Below, piece after piece: positions 9,956 to 19,714 of a stretch of 64,000 bases of DNA (position 1 is its first letter; every line of letters starts with the position of its first letter). The notes under the pieces were generated by a model. That model searched no databases. It was not told the origin of the DNA and saw nothing but the letters and a program-made list of their open reading frames with translations. The translations under genes were made by a program, and so were the position numbers. Location of the stretch: NCBI RefSeq assembly GCF_000407445.1, contig NZ_ASWB01000005.1, positions 1-64,000 of the forward strand, in the 5' to 3' direction. The stretch is from Enterococcus moraviensis ATCC BAA-383 (GTDB lineage: Bacteria > Bacillota > Bacilli > Lactobacillales > Enterococcaceae).

Positions 9956-11593
9956 ATGAAAAAAGTAGTTAAATCAGTCATCGGACTAACAGCAATGATG
10001 ACCATCATTTCGGGATGTTCTGGTGGTAAAGAAGAAAATAAAGCGCAAGAAACAAAACCATTAAATTTGATGTCACCATCGGAATTGACTACATTGGATA
10101 CATCAGTTATGTTGGATTTTCCAGATGCAATCGTTCAAACAGCCGCATTTGAAGGCCTATATGCTTTGGATGATAAGGATCAACTAATACCAGCAGCGGC
10201 AAAAGAAATGCCAGAAATCTCTGAAGATGGTAAAACCTATACAATCAAATTAAGAGAAGAGGCAAAATGGAGCAATGATGATCCAGTAACAGCAGCTGAC
10301 TTTGAATATGCTTGGAAAAAAATGATCGATCCTAAAAATGGATTTGTTTATAGCTTTTTAGTAGTGGATACAATTTTAAACGCAGAAGAGATTTCAGAAA
10401 GTAAAAAACCGGTAGATGATCTTGGCGTCAAAGCGATTGATGACCATACATTAGAAGTCAAATTAAAAGAAGCAAAGCCTTATTTTACTTCTGTTTTAGC
10501 ATTTCCAACTTTCTTCCCGCAAAATCAGAAATTTGTTGAATCTAAGGGGACAGACTACGGCACAACAAGCGAAAATGTTGTTTACAATGGACCATTTACT
10601 GTAGAAAATTGGAAACAAACCGATTTAAGCTGGGATTTAAAGAAAAATGAAAAATATTGGGATCAATCAAATGTAAAATCAGATAAAATCCATTATGAAG
10701 TAGTGAAAGAAGCCTCAACTGCACTGAATCTCTTTGAAGATGGACAACTAGATGTTGCAACAGTAACAGGTGAGCTAGCAAAACAAAACCAAAGTAATCC
10801 CAATTATCATTCATATCCAACTGCAACAATGAATTATATTCGATTAAATCAAAAACGTAAAAATCAAGAGACACCTTTAAAAAATGAAAACCTAAGAAAA
10901 GCCTTAGCGTTAGGTATAGATAAAGAAAATCTAGTGAATAATATTATTGCAGATGGCTCAAAACCATTGTATGGAGCAATCACAGAAGGATTTGTAAGTA
11001 ATCCTGAAACAGGTGTTGACTTCAGAGAAGAAGCAGGCGACTTGATGAAGTATAATAAAGAAGAAGCGTTGAAACAGTGGGAACTAGCTAAGAAAGAGCT
11101 AGGTGATCAAATTACGCTTGATTTGATGGTAACCGATGATGGATCGTATAAAAAGATGGGAGAGAGCCTTCAAGGGAGTTTAGAGAAACTGTTCCCAGGG
11201 CTAAAAATCAATGTCACTGCTCTGCCAACTGAAACAGCATTGAACCTTAGTCGTGAAAGTGATTACGATATGTTCTTGATTTACTGGACACCAGATTATC
11301 AAGATCCAATATCGACGCTAAATATGTTACGAACAGGGAATGACCGAAACTATTCCAATGCTAAATATGATGCATTGTTGTATGAAGCGTCAAAAAAATA
11401 TGCAACTGATCTAGAAAAACGCTGGGAAACATTGATTGCTGCTGAAAAAGAAGGAATCGAAAATACCGCAGGAATGATCATTATCAGTCAGAACCAGCAA
11501 GCCGTTTTACAAAACGAACAAGTTAAAGGGTTGAACTATCATACATTTGCAGCACCATTAACCTTAAAAAATGTGTATAAAGAAGTAAATTAA
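9956..11593 (+). CDS. Oligopeptide-binding lipoprotein (OppA/SBP5 family)
   Basis: A 545-aa extracytoplasmic solute-binding lipoprotein. The signal peptide ends in the lipobox IISGC, and family 5 motifs follow, such as KWSNDDPVTAADFEYAWKKM and the NGPF region. The start at 9956 is set by SD GAGGGAGA, and the upstream in-frame codons look non-coding. No permease or ATPase gene is nearby, so it is an orphan that probably works with an Opp system elsewhere. A relative lies at 56847-58496. In enterococci such orphans can bind peptide pheromones (known for PrgZ/TraC); that role here would be inference. Confidence 0.9.
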   Translation: MKKVVKSVIGLTAMMTIISGCSGGKEENKAQETKPLNLMSPSELTTLDTSVMLDFPDAIVQTAAFEGLYALDDKDQLIPAAAKEMPEISEDGKTYTIKLREEAKWSNDDPVTAADFEYAWKKMIDPKNGFVYSFLVVDTILNAEEISESKKPVDDLGVKAIDDHTLEVKLKEAKPYFTSVLAFPTFFPQNQKFVESKGTDYGTTSENVVYNGPFTVENWKQTDLSWDLKKNEKYWDQSNVKSDKIHYEVVKEASTALNLFEDGQLDVATVTGELAKQNQSNPNYHSYPTATMNYIRLNQKRKNQETPLKNENLRKALALGIDKENLVNNIIADGSKPLYGAITEGFVSNPETGVDFREEAGDLMKYNKEEALKQWELAKKELGDQITLDLMVTDDGSYKKMGESLQGSLEKLFPGLKINVTALPTETALNLSRESDYDMFLIYWTPDYQDPISTLNMLRTGNDRNYSNAKYDALLYEASKKYATDLEKRWETLIAAEKEGIENTAGMIIISQNQQAVLQNEQVKGLNYHTFAAPLTLKNVYKEVN

Positions 11594-11600
11594 TCATATT

Positions 11601-11633
11601 AAAAAAGTCTTTCAAACAAGAAAGACTTTTTTT
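11601..11633 (+). terminator. Intrinsic terminator after oppA-like gene
   Basis: AAAGTCTTTC and GAAAGACTTT arms around AAACAA, with a run of seven or more T. Confidence 0.9.
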
Positions 11634-11702
11634 AGTCAAATCAATGTATGAAATTGCTAGAACATTGTATGATAGAGTTAAACAATGTGAAGGAGAAAAA
11701 GG

Positions 11703-12404
11703 ATGAAGCAAATGAGAAGTAAAAAAAATTTTGGTCATAATAATATGATCCAGCTGAAAAATGTAGAAGAAGAAATACAACGATTTATTCTTAAAATACG
11801 TCCTGATTTGACAGAAGAGTCACAAATTGCTTTTCCCAATTTACTAAATTACCGGTTAGACTATATAAAACAGTTGATTTCCACTGACTCTGGAAAAATG
11901 GAAAAATTAAATGAGACAATTGTTCAAAGTATCAAAGAAAATACAACGATTACGGATAAATTGAAGCCAACATCAACTAAAAAATTAACGTTGGGACAAA
12001 AGACGGCAGATGGGATTGCTAAATTTGGTGGTAGTTGGCCATTTATTTTTATTTTTATCATTGTTTTGGCTGTATGGATCATTGTTAATTCTACCATGAT
12101 TTTTTTTAAACCGTTTGATCCCTACCCATACATCTTACTTAACCTCGCTTTATCTTGTTTAGCGGCAATTCAGGCACCCATTATTATGATGAGTCAAAAT
12201 AGGCAAGAACAAAGAGATCGAGCAGAAGCAAATAATGATTATCAAATCAATCTAAAATCCGAAATAGAGGTAAATTTACTTCATGAAAAAATGGATTACT
12301 TGATTGATAGCCAATGGCAACACCTAGTTCAAATGCAAAATATGCAGATAGAACTATTAGGCGAATTACAAGAACAGATCAATGAACTAAAGGAAAAGAA
12401 GTGA
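11703..12404 (+). CDS. DUF1003 membrane protein
   Basis: A 233-aa membrane protein of the DUF1003 family. A soluble N-terminal part of about 95 residues is followed by two transmembrane segments (about 115-135 and 145-165) with the family pattern GSWPFI...ILLNLALSCLAAIQAPIIMMSQNRQ, and a long charged, helical C-terminal tail predicted as coiled coil. SD GAAGGAGA precedes the ATG. It starts a three-gene operon with the GrpB and GNAT genes. Molecular function unknown. Confidence 0.85.
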   Translation: MKQMRSKKNFGHNNMIQLKNVEEEIQRFILKIRPDLTEESQIAFPNLLNYRLDYIKQLISTDSGKMEKLNETIVQSIKENTTITDKLKPTSTKKLTLGQKTADGIAKFGGSWPFIFIFIIVLAVWIIVNSTMIFFKPFDPYPYILLNLALSCLAAIQAPIIMMSQNRQEQRDRAEANNDYQINLKSEIEVNLLHEKMDYLIDSQWQHLVQMQNMQIELLGELQEQINELKEKK

Positions 12405-12414
12405 GAAAATAAAA

Positions 12415-12954
12415 ATGGTTAGAATAATAGAAGTAGTTGCGCCTCAAGACAATTGGATAGAACAATTTGAGTTAGAGAAACAATTATTAGAAGACATTTA
12501 TACTCAAGAAATAATCGCGCTCCATCATATTGGTAGTACAGCAATCAAGAATAGTAAAGCAAAACCCGTGATCGATATGTTAATGGTAGTAAAAGAGCTA
12601 TCAAAAGTGGACAAGTACAATTTAGAGATAGAAAAAATAGGATACGAATGTCTTTTGGAAAATGGCATTTCTGAACGACGTTTTTTTAGTAAGGGAGGAG
12701 ACAATAGAAGTCACCATCTTCATGTATTTCAAGTGGGAAATCCAGAAATTAAGCGCCATTTGATTTTTAAAGAGTTCATGAATTGTCACCCAGAAGAGGT
12801 TAAAACATACAGTTACCTGAAGGAAACACTGGCACAGCAGTTTTCTAATGATATTGACGCGTACATGGCGGGAAAAGATGCCTTTATTAAAAATATCGAT
12901 CAAAAAGCTGAAAAGTGGTATGATAATAAGCATCGTTTTAGGAGGTCGGAATGA
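12415..12954 (+). CDS. GrpB-family nucleotidyltransferase-like protein
   Basis: A 179-aa GrpB/UPF0157 protein. The motif HHIGSTAI...KPVIDMLMVV corresponds to the nucleotidyltransferase-like core of this family. The length is typical. It begins 10 bp after the DUF1003 gene and overlaps the next gene by four bases (ATGA), which implies translational coupling. The reaction catalysed is not known. Confidence 0.85.
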   Translation: MVRIIEVVAPQDNWIEQFELEKQLLEDIYTQEIIALHHIGSTAIKNSKAKPVIDMLMVVKELSKVDKYNLEIEKIGYECLLENGISERRFFSKGGDNRSHHLHVFQVGNPEIKRHLIFKEFMNCHPEEVKTYSYLKETLAQQFSNDIDAYMAGKDAFIKNIDQKAEKWYDNKHRFRRSE

Positions 12955-13385
12955 AACAACATCCAGCAATTATAGCCGAATACGATCTTCTAGTAGAAAT
13001 CTGGGCAAAATCGGTTAAGAAAACCCATGACTTTTTACTAGAAAAAGATTTTGAAAGAATCAAAAATGAATTACCAACCTACTTTCCATATGTGGATCTA
13101 AACGTTTGGACAGATGGAGAAAAAACTATTGGCTTTTCTGGCGTGGATGGCAATAAGCTAGAAATGCTTTTTCTCGATCCTGATTTTATAGGAAGAGGAT
13201 ATGGTCGACAAATAATAACTTACTTACTTGAAGAAAAAGGGATTCAATATGTGGACGTCAATGAGCAAAATCAATCTGCTAAACTATTTTATCAAGTCAT
13301 GGGGTTTGAGGAATATGATCGAAGTGAGATAGATGACGCAGGTAGAGAATATCCTATTTTACATTTAAAACGAAGGACAAGATAA
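12951..13385 (+). CDS. GNAT N-acetyltransferase
   Basis: A 144-aa acetyltransferase. The acetyl-CoA-binding motif A is seen as MLFLDPDFIGRGYGRQII (R/Q-x-x-G-x-G/A), and motif B as NEQNQSAKLFYQVMGFEEY. SD GGAGG lies inside the end of the GrpB gene and the ATGA overlap links the two. It resembles YjaB-like enzymes; the substrate is unknown. Confidence 0.85.
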   Translation: MKQHPAIIAEYDLLVEIWAKSVKKTHDFLLEKDFERIKNELPTYFPYVDLNVWTDGEKTIGFSGVDGNKLEMLFLDPDFIGRGYGRQIITYLLEEKGIQYVDVNEQNQSAKLFYQVMGFEEYDRSEIDDAGREYPILHLKRRTR

Positions 13386-13420
13386 AAATTTTATTTAAAA
13401 AATATTATAGTAATCAAAAT

Positions 13421-13469
13421 AAAAAAAGGCTCACTTCCCTTGTAAATAAAGGAAAGTGAGCTTTTTTTT
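13421..13469 (+). terminator. Intrinsic terminator after the GNAT gene
   Basis: GCTCACTT and AAGTGAGC arms with flanking A- and T-runs of seven or more, so it could work in both directions. Confidence 0.9.
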
Positions 13470-13624
13470 GTGTGTAAAGTTGAAAAAAAATAGACATAGG
13501 AATGAAAAAAATGACAAAAAAACTTCATTTTAATAGCATATTACTTGATATAAAAGATTGAGAGATACTATAATGAAGATAAGTCAGCGGTTTTAGCTGC
13601 TTAGTTATGGGAGGAGAGAGCATT

Positions 13625-14056
13625 ATGTTCAGTTATACAGATATGATTTTGTCAGTAATGCAACGTGTTGAAGTCTACAATGAGATTTTTAATGCCATTT
13701 CTAAGGAAGTACAAGAGAACAGCTGTAGCCAAGCCATTAACAGAAGAGGCAAAGATACATACTTGTTTTGCCGCAGCAATGTTAACCGGTTCTTTGTAGA
13801 AGAAGCAAGTTTTAGGAAAAACTTAGTATTTTATGGCGAAAAAGAAGCAACAAAGATTTTGTTAGAAGGCTTAGATACCTATAAAGAAGGAATCTACTTC
13901 TGGTTGGAAGCGCTAAATGACAAATGTGAAGTTATCGATGAACTTCAGTATAAGCGAGGATTAAACAGTACAGAAAGTTCGTTTAGATTGATCAATCAAG
14001 CATGTAAAGAGGCATGCGGGGGAATTCAAAGTGCACATAGTGTACATAAAATGTAA
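13625..14056 (+). CDS. Hypothetical protein
   Basis: 143 aa, unrecognised. The ATG at 13625 is supported by the strong SD GGGAGGAGAG; an in-frame ATG at 13607 lies before the SD. It is a soluble, charged, mostly helical protein with six or so Cys residues, two of them near the C-terminus (CKEAC). No signal peptide or membrane segment. It stands alone between two terminators. The presence of both a good RBS and normal codon use argues that it is real. Confidence 0.7.
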   Translation: MFSYTDMILSVMQRVEVYNEIFNAISKEVQENSCSQAINRRGKDTYLFCRSNVNRFFVEEASFRKNLVFYGEKEATKILLEGLDTYKEGIYFWLEALNDKCEVIDELQYKRGLNSTESSFRLINQACKEACGGIQSAHSVHKM

Positions 14057-14216
14057 ACAATCGCACCAAAAGATCAAGGGAAAAAGTGACACTGATATTT
14101 TGTTAATTAGTATCTGAAAAAGATATTTCGTTGAAATAATTAATTGTAAACATATATAATGCATATTTAATTTCATTCATTTTGTAATTTTTTGAATTAT
14201 TTATTTGAAATTCATA

Positions 14217-14258
14217 AAATACCAAGACTATGCTTTCTGTAGTCTTGGTATTTTTTTA
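14217..14258. terminator. Bidirectional intrinsic terminator
   Basis: ACCAAGACTA (14221-14230) pairs with TAGTCTTGGT (14240-14249), with an A-run before and a T-run after. It separates the plus-strand gene at 13625 and the convergent minus-strand gene at 14262. Confidence 0.85.
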
Positions 14259-14261
14259 TTT

Positions 14262-14579
14262 CTACATTTTTGTTAAGAATTTTTCAATTAACTTGTCTAA
14301 GGCGTTATCAATCTGGTTACTATTCTCGTCATTTCTGTGCATAAATAATTGTGGAGAGGAATACATATCAATTAATTTTATTCCAACTACTTCCTCACCG
14401 TTTATAGAGAGTGTGATTTGAGGATGTACGATGCTATCACCACAGGGACCAGATAGTAAATAGGCAAGCTCCAGTGTGCTTGGATTAATTGTTCGGATTC
14501 GATAATAACCATCAGAAATAAATCTTTTTTCCTCTGTAAAGGCTGTTAATAGCTTGTCAAGTTGCTGTTTTCTATTCAT
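14262..14579 (-). CDS. Hypothetical protein
   Basis: 105 aa, unrecognised. The start is well supported by a GGGGGGAG Shine-Dalgarno before ATG. It is a small soluble protein with no export signal and an acidic C-terminal helix (NALDKLIEKFLTKM). It is convergent to the gene at 13625 and shares its terminator. The 358 bp to its right (14580-14937) are AT-rich with no further gene; they must hold its promoter and that of the divergent regulator. Confidence 0.65.
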   Translation of the reverse strand: MNRKQQLDKLLTAFTEEKRFISDGYYRIRTINPSTLELAYLLSGPCGDSIVHPQITLSINGEEVVGIKLIDMYSSPQLFMHRNDENSNQIDNALDKLIEKFLTKM

Positions 14580-14937
14580 TTTCTCCCCCCTTTTTAATTA
14601 TTGTACCATATCTTCGCAAACCATGGAGGACCAGTAAAAAGTGTTATAAATCAACAATTTAGACAATAAAAATCTAATTGAAATACTATATGATTTAATA
14701 AAGCCTAATGTATTTTTCACATAATTCTCAAATATTTGTGTTTTCTTTCAAAAAAATGATAAATAAATGATTGAAATTAAGTGGACTTAGTAAATGAAAT
14801 AGATTAAACTTATTTTAGTTTGAAAAGTATATCGATAATATATCGAATTTATAACTTTTTGAAAAATAATTTAAAATAAAAGTATGGAATGCTGGTTTGG
14901 ATGCTGGATTACCAAAAAATTTAAAGGGGAGCACCAT

Positions 14938-15627
14938 ATGTACAACATAGGATTTGTCTTGTTTGATAATAAAGATGAGCAAAAATACATAGATACACTA
15001 AAGAGTACTCAATTGGACGTACATCCAATCAATAAAAATGAGGCTGCTGAAACAATTGGGAATTATGACGGTATCGTCATCAATGAACAGCATATCCAAA
15101 ATATCGGTATGATTTGCGAACTGATTATTCTATTAAAGAAAAATCATAATACGTTTATTTGGGTGATTTCAGAGCGAAACAATAAAATGAACCATATTGT
15201 TTATTTACAATTGGGAGCAGACGGGATTATAGATAATGAATGTGATCCAGAAGAAAGTAAGCTGTTAATGATAAATGCATTTAATAGGTATAATCGAGAA
15301 CGTTTGATTGCTGATGAACAGGTTGGAAAGGTACCAAGTGTTCAGACGCTTCAGTTACGTCCGTGTAATTTTAGTGTTCTATTAAATGGAGAAGAAATCA
15401 ACTTGACTAAGTTGGAATTTAAGACAATCGAATTTCTGCAAACAAAGCAAGGTGTCGCAGTATCTTATGAAGATATTTACAAGAACGTCTGGGAAAATGA
15501 TGGAAATGATAAGCAGTACCGAGTATCAAATCTAATTTTTCATTTAAGACAAAAAATCGAAAAAGATGCGGCACATCCCCAATACATTAAGACAGTTCGC
15601 TCGAAAGGTTATAAGCTGACTTCGTAA
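14938..15627 (+). CDS. OmpR-type winged-helix regulator with atypical receiver
   Basis: 229 aa. The N-terminal half (1-120) has the length and pattern of a response-regulator receiver (GADGIIDNE resembles the GADDYI...P block), but the usual phospho-acceptor Asp position reads GIVINE. The C-terminal half (about 130-229) is an OmpR/PhoB winged helix (LTKLEFKTIEFL...VSNLIFHLRQKIE...IKTVRSKGYKL). The ATG at 14938 has SD AGGGGAG; upstream in-frame codons are poorly supported. No histidine kinase is adjacent. It sits directly before the WxL locus and probably controls it (inference from position). Confidence 0.8.
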   Translation: MYNIGFVLFDNKDEQKYIDTLKSTQLDVHPINKNEAAETIGNYDGIVINEQHIQNIGMICELIILLKKNHNTFIWVISERNNKMNHIVYLQLGADGIIDNECDPEESKLLMINAFNRYNRERLIADEQVGKVPSVQTLQLRPCNFSVLLNGEEINLTKLEFKTIEFLQTKQGVAVSYEDIYKNVWENDGNDKQYRVSNLIFHLRQKIEKDAAHPQYIKTVRSKGYKLTS

Positions 15628-15972
15628 AATCAGTTTGTAAAAATGAACCATTTTTTGAAAAATCTAAATGTCATGGCGGTTGCTCCGAAAAATCGAAGAC
15701 AATGACGGTGACAAAACTAAAAAACTAAGTTTTCTCTTTTTCAAGCCAACTATTGAACATAAACAAAATAGAGAAAATAAGTGTTCTTTTGCAGAATACA
15801 ATTAGAGAACAGCCATTCTCAAGTTGAATAGTAAACAAAAGGTAAACACTAATTTTCCCCTGCATTGTGAATGTATCAAAAAAGTAGACAATTGGCAAGG
15901 AAAATAGAAATAGATTGTACGTTTTTTTAAGACAAACGTGCAAAAAATGTTTTGGGGAGGAGTTGAGAATAT
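15628..15972. other. 345-bp intergenic region before the WxL locus
   Basis: No gene seen. It is AT-rich, with an SD GGGGAGGAG just before 15973. An imperfect repeat around 15670-15712 (CATGGCGG.../...CAATGACGGTGAC) and other AT-rich stretches may be binding sites for the upstream winged-helix regulator. I cannot define a confident promoter. Confidence 0.4.
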
Positions 15973-18900
15973 ATGAAAATCGGAAAAAAGTCTTATTTTA
16001 TTGGGCTAGCTTTTGTTCTATTCAGTATTTTAGCGGTTATTTTCTTTAATAACTCTAATAAAATTGAAGCAGCTGAGGAACCTTTGATAGAAAACGTTGA
16101 TTCTTCTACCCTATTAAAAACCGAAGAGGACCTGCATAATCAAGAAACGATTACTATTCCCCAGATGGAAGCCTATATGGATGGAACTAATTATCAACCT
16201 ACTCAGACAAAAATTGAGAACAAAATCACTGGAAGCATGACAAATGAGCAGTATCAAACACAATATGCTGATTTGAATGCTCAGCAAAATCAAGCATGGA
16301 ATACTCAATATAATTTCCGACCTGATACCAATGCCGTCCATGTAGCAACTTGGGCTGAATTTAGAGCAGCATTTGAGAATAATAAAGTCTCAAAGATCAT
16401 ACTTGATGCAGATATTTATTATGCTACTGCGATTGCTATTTCTAGAGCAGAATCAATTGAAATAGATGGTCAAGGGCATCTCCTTGAGATGCGAAATGGT
16501 TCAATCAACGTTGATGACTTAAGTTCTTTGGCAAGTTTCGGCAAAGCGTTTTCTGACGTACCAGTATTCCACATGCATGATATTCAAATTGCGAATAATA
16601 CTGGATATGGAGCGTTAGAGGGGAATCTGGGAACTGCGTGGTCGTTTGTTAATGGTAAAGGACAATGGGGGACAGGTGGTTCAACTGGCTCAAATAGAAG
16701 ATTATGGCGTTACAGAATTGGAAATATTTACACTCCTTATGACACTAGTAAAAAAAGTGATAACCAACGTGTAGGTGGCCGTTTGATCAGTGCTCCTCGT
16801 GCTGAAATCAGCATGTACGGATACAATGTCATTGTAACAGGTGCTGAAAATTTCTATACCGGTGGGATGACTTTTGAACCTAGTACCTTTTATAAAGGTA
16901 CAAACGCTGAGTATGATTATTCCGTTGTTTGGTTCATGGATAATACTGGTAAAAATGGTGATACTGATTCGACAGGGACAAGGAAATTTGATATTGGAGA
17001 AGGTAGTTTTGTGTATTTAAATTACACAGCTAACGGGACCAATTACCCTGCTGTGTATAACTTTTTCGATGAGCTAAGAGTCGGGAAAAATGCAACTTAT
17101 AATGCAAATATGCCAGGGTCAGCTGCCTATTTTAATGTGGACGATGCAAGCTTTATAGCGGAAGAAGGTTCAACAGTTAATTTACTTTCTCGTGCAGGCA
17201 GTCGAGCTACTGTTCAATCTGGTGCTGTAAATGCTACGAATACTGGTTCACAAGCGAATCCTAAAAATACTAAATATGAATTTAAGCCTAAATCAAATGT
17301 GTTTATTGTTGGGAATAACAATGGTGGAGTAGTTGCGTATAACTCAACTAATGGAGGAAATCAATTTATATTTGATAGTCCAGAGTCATTTGATATTCGT
17401 AATTCGTTTAATAGTACAACAACGACCAATGCCTTTTTGGGTGATACAACGTCGAATAGAGGAACCAACAGTTTCACTATAAAAAATTCTGATATATCTA
17501 TTTGGAATAATCAAGCAGGTATTGATGGTGCTCCAACCTATGACTATTCAAACGTAACAGATTTCACTGTAACAAATGGCATAGCGAACGGAAGTGTTAC
17601 AAGTTCTGATCCAACACTTCAAAGTCAATACAGTCGTCCAAATTACAAACGTATTTCTGGAATGAATAGCACACCAGAGTTGACATGGACGCCAGTAACT
17701 GATGCGGATTTCGACCAACAGAATCGTATTTTAATAGGATACACAGCAGTTGGTGGTAGTGATCCGTTTGATGAGGATGGTAATGCAAAAACAAAGCCAG
17801 TTTATGCAGATAGTATTCGTAAAGCCTATGTCGACTTTACAGATACTTTGGGAAATACGTTTACTGGAATAAGTACGGATGATAATTATGTACACTGGAA
17901 AAAGGCAGATCATACGATACCAGGATTTCAACTTGCTCAAAAAGACATGTTCGGAACACCGTATCGTGCATCATTTGTCAATAGTGTTTTGACACCGTAT
18001 AGAGTAGGAGAAAAGACACCGACAACAGTAATTGATGTCACACCACCTGAACCAGCTATTGTTACGGGTGATAAAGTCACCAATGGAATGAAGCAATTGA
18101 TTGGGAAAGATGCTGAACCAAAAGCAAAAATCTATGTTGATATTAATGGTACACGCCAATCTACTGTGGGAACAGTCAATGATGATGGTACTTGGGCTTA
18201 CAACTTGCCTCGTTACTTAAATATTGGTGAAACAGTTCAAATTTTCTTAGAAGATAACGCTGGTAAGATCACAGAAGTTTTAGATCCAGCTGCACCATCG
18301 ACCAATAGTGATACTGGAAATATCAACCCAGCTACTGAAATGAAATATCGCGATGCTACATTTAAGGCAGCGACGAAGTATACCGTCGAAGATGTATTAC
18401 CAGATAAACCAGTTATGGAAAAAACGGTTGTTTCTTCTGGTGGACAAACAACCCAAGTTGGAGATGTGTTGACGTATACGTTAACTGCTAAGAATAACAA
18501 GGCAGCAACATTTACTACAAATTGGTCAAAAGTTGTGATAACGGATACCCTTCCTGCTGGCTTAGATTTTGATCCAGCAACAGCTGATATTAAAATTAAT
18601 GATGTTACAGCTGTAAGTCCAGCTGATTATACGTATGATTCTGATTCTCGTGTATTAACAATCAATGTTGGAGATTTAGCAACAGGAGCAACCGCTAAGG
18701 TGACATTTAAAGCAACCGTTGCAGCCAAAGCTGTTGGGACGATCATTACGAATGAGGCGGAAGCAATCGGTGATTCTCCAAGAGAAACCCCATTTGTCGA
18801 AGGTCCAAATGATCCAAATGCAAAATATGAAACCTATTCAGCAAAATCACTTGCAGTAGATAATCCTGGTGGCACAGTTTTTGGTGTTTTAGAATTAGCC

Positions 18901-19329
18901 TCTGCACCAACAGAAATTGATTTCGGCAGTGTGAAATATCAAGGGAAGAAAACCCGAGTGAACGCGGCTGAACATCATGGTGCTGATCTTGTCGTTAAAG
19001 ATAGCCGAGCAAATAAAAAAGGCTGGTCTTTGACTGCTAAAATGACGACACCAATGACAAGTACAACACCAGATGCACCTGTCTATACACTAGATGGAGC
19101 GGTGAAGTATGTTTACAAAAACCGTGAGATCACGCTAAACGGTGGAGCACAAGATATTATGGTACAGGATGCTGTTACTGGTGGATCAATTGAAGGAGCT
19201 ACCTATAACATTAGTGATACATGGTCTGAGTCTGGTGACGGATTCAAATTTGAGGTTTCTGCTCAAGATGTGAAAGCACTTGGTTCTTACCAAGGAGAAA
19301 TTCTTTGGGAATTGGGCGATGCTCCATAA
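15973..19329 (+). CDS. Large WxL-domain surface protein with beta-helix region
   Basis: 1118 aa, secreted. A signal/anchor-like hydrophobic segment covers 8-27. A pectate-lyase-like beta-helix adhesive region spans about 105-560. A bacterial Ig-like domain lies at about 690-780 and a DUF11-type domain at about 805-940 (LTYTLTAKN...VVITDTLPAG). A C-terminal WxL domain lies at about 965-1118, with the two motifs GWSLTAKM and ILWELGDAP. WxL domains bind non-covalently to the cell wall. First structural gene of the locus, SD GGGGAGGAG. It probably acts as an adhesin or matrix-binding protein. Confidence 0.9.
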   Translation: MKIGKKSYFIGLAFVLFSILAVIFFNNSNKIEAAEEPLIENVDSSTLLKTEEDLHNQETITIPQMEAYMDGTNYQPTQTKIENKITGSMTNEQYQTQYADLNAQQNQAWNTQYNFRPDTNAVHVATWAEFRAAFENNKVSKIILDADIYYATAIAISRAESIEIDGQGHLLEMRNGSINVDDLSSLASFGKAFSDVPVFHMHDIQIANNTGYGALEGNLGTAWSFVNGKGQWGTGGSTGSNRRLWRYRIGNIYTPYDTSKKSDNQRVGGRLISAPRAEISMYGYNVIVTGAENFYTGGMTFEPSTFYKGTNAEYDYSVVWFMDNTGKNGDTDSTGTRKFDIGEGSFVYLNYTANGTNYPAVYNFFDELRVGKNATYNANMPGSAAYFNVDDASFIAEEGSTVNLLSRAGSRATVQSGAVNATNTGSQANPKNTKYEFKPKSNVFIVGNNNGGVVAYNSTNGGNQFIFDSPESFDIRNSFNSTTTTNAFLGDTTSNRGTNSFTIKNSDISIWNNQAGIDGAPTYDYSNVTDFTVTNGIANGSVTSSDPTLQSQYSRPNYKRISGMNSTPELTWTPVTDADFDQQNRILIGYTAVGGSDPFDEDGNAKTKPVYADSIRKAYVDFTDTLGNTFTGISTDDNYVHWKKADHTIPGFQLAQKDMFGTPYRASFVNSVLTPYRVGEKTPTTVIDVTPPEPAIVTGDKVTNGMKQLIGKDAEPKAKIYVDINGTRQSTVGTVNDDGTWAYNLPRYLNIGETVQIFLEDNAGKITEVLDPAAPSTNSDTGNINPATEMKYRDATFKAATKYTVEDVLPDKPVMEKTVVSSGGQTTQVGDVLTYTLTAKNNKAATFTTNWSKVVITDTLPAGLDFDPATADIKINDVTAVSPADYTYDSDSRVLTINVGDLATGATAKVTFKATVAAKAVGTIITNEAEAIGDSPRETPFVEGPNDPNAKYETYSAKSLAVDNPGGTVFGVLELASAPTEIDFGSVKYQGKKTRVNAAEHHGADLVVKDSRANKKGWSLTAKMTTPMTSTTPDAPVYTLDGAVKYVYKNREITLNGGAQDIMVQDAVTGGSIEGATYNISDTWSESGDGFKFEVSAQDVKALGSYQGEILWELGDAP

Positions 19330-19351
19330 AAGTAAAGGAGATTCTTAATCT

Positions 19352-19714
19352 ATGAGAAAAAAAATCAATATATTAATCTTCTCCTTTACTTTGCTATTAT
19401 CGCTAGCAATCAGTTATCCTTTGACTGCTATGGCTAATAACAATGGAGGAGAAGTGCAAACAGATGGTGTGATTCGTTTTTATGAAGATAGTTCTTCAAC
19501 GGAGCCATCAACAAGCACATCAACAAGTACACAACCGTCAAGTAACACGTCAACGAGCTCATCTCAAGTTGCTAAACCTGTTGGACGTTATCCGAGCACT
19601 GGTGAAATGGTAAAAACAAGTCTTGTATTTACCGGAGTCGCTTTGGTCATTATCGGATTACTTCTGTTTTTCTGGAAACGCAAGAAAGAGAAAGAAGGGC
19701 GGGATAACAAATGA
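19352..19714 (+). CDS. Small sortase-tailed surface protein (CscD-like)
   Basis: 120 aa. Signal peptide (1-28), then a short segment GVIRFYED (39-46), a Ser/Thr-rich spacer, a sortase-type signal YPSTG (80-84), a hydrophobic segment and a positively charged tail (WKRKKEKEGR). The usual Leu of LPXTG is Tyr. The segment at 39-46 is repeated in both WxL proteins that follow (see findings). It overlaps the next gene by four bases (ATGA), so translation is coupled. It corresponds to the small LPXTG members known from WxL (csc) clusters. Confidence 0.85.
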   Translation: MRKKINILIFSFTLLLSLAISYPLTAMANNNGGEVQTDGVIRFYEDSSSTEPSTSTSTSTQPSSNTSTSSSQVAKPVGRYPSTGEMVKTSLVFTGVALVIIGLLLFFWKRKKEKEGRDNK

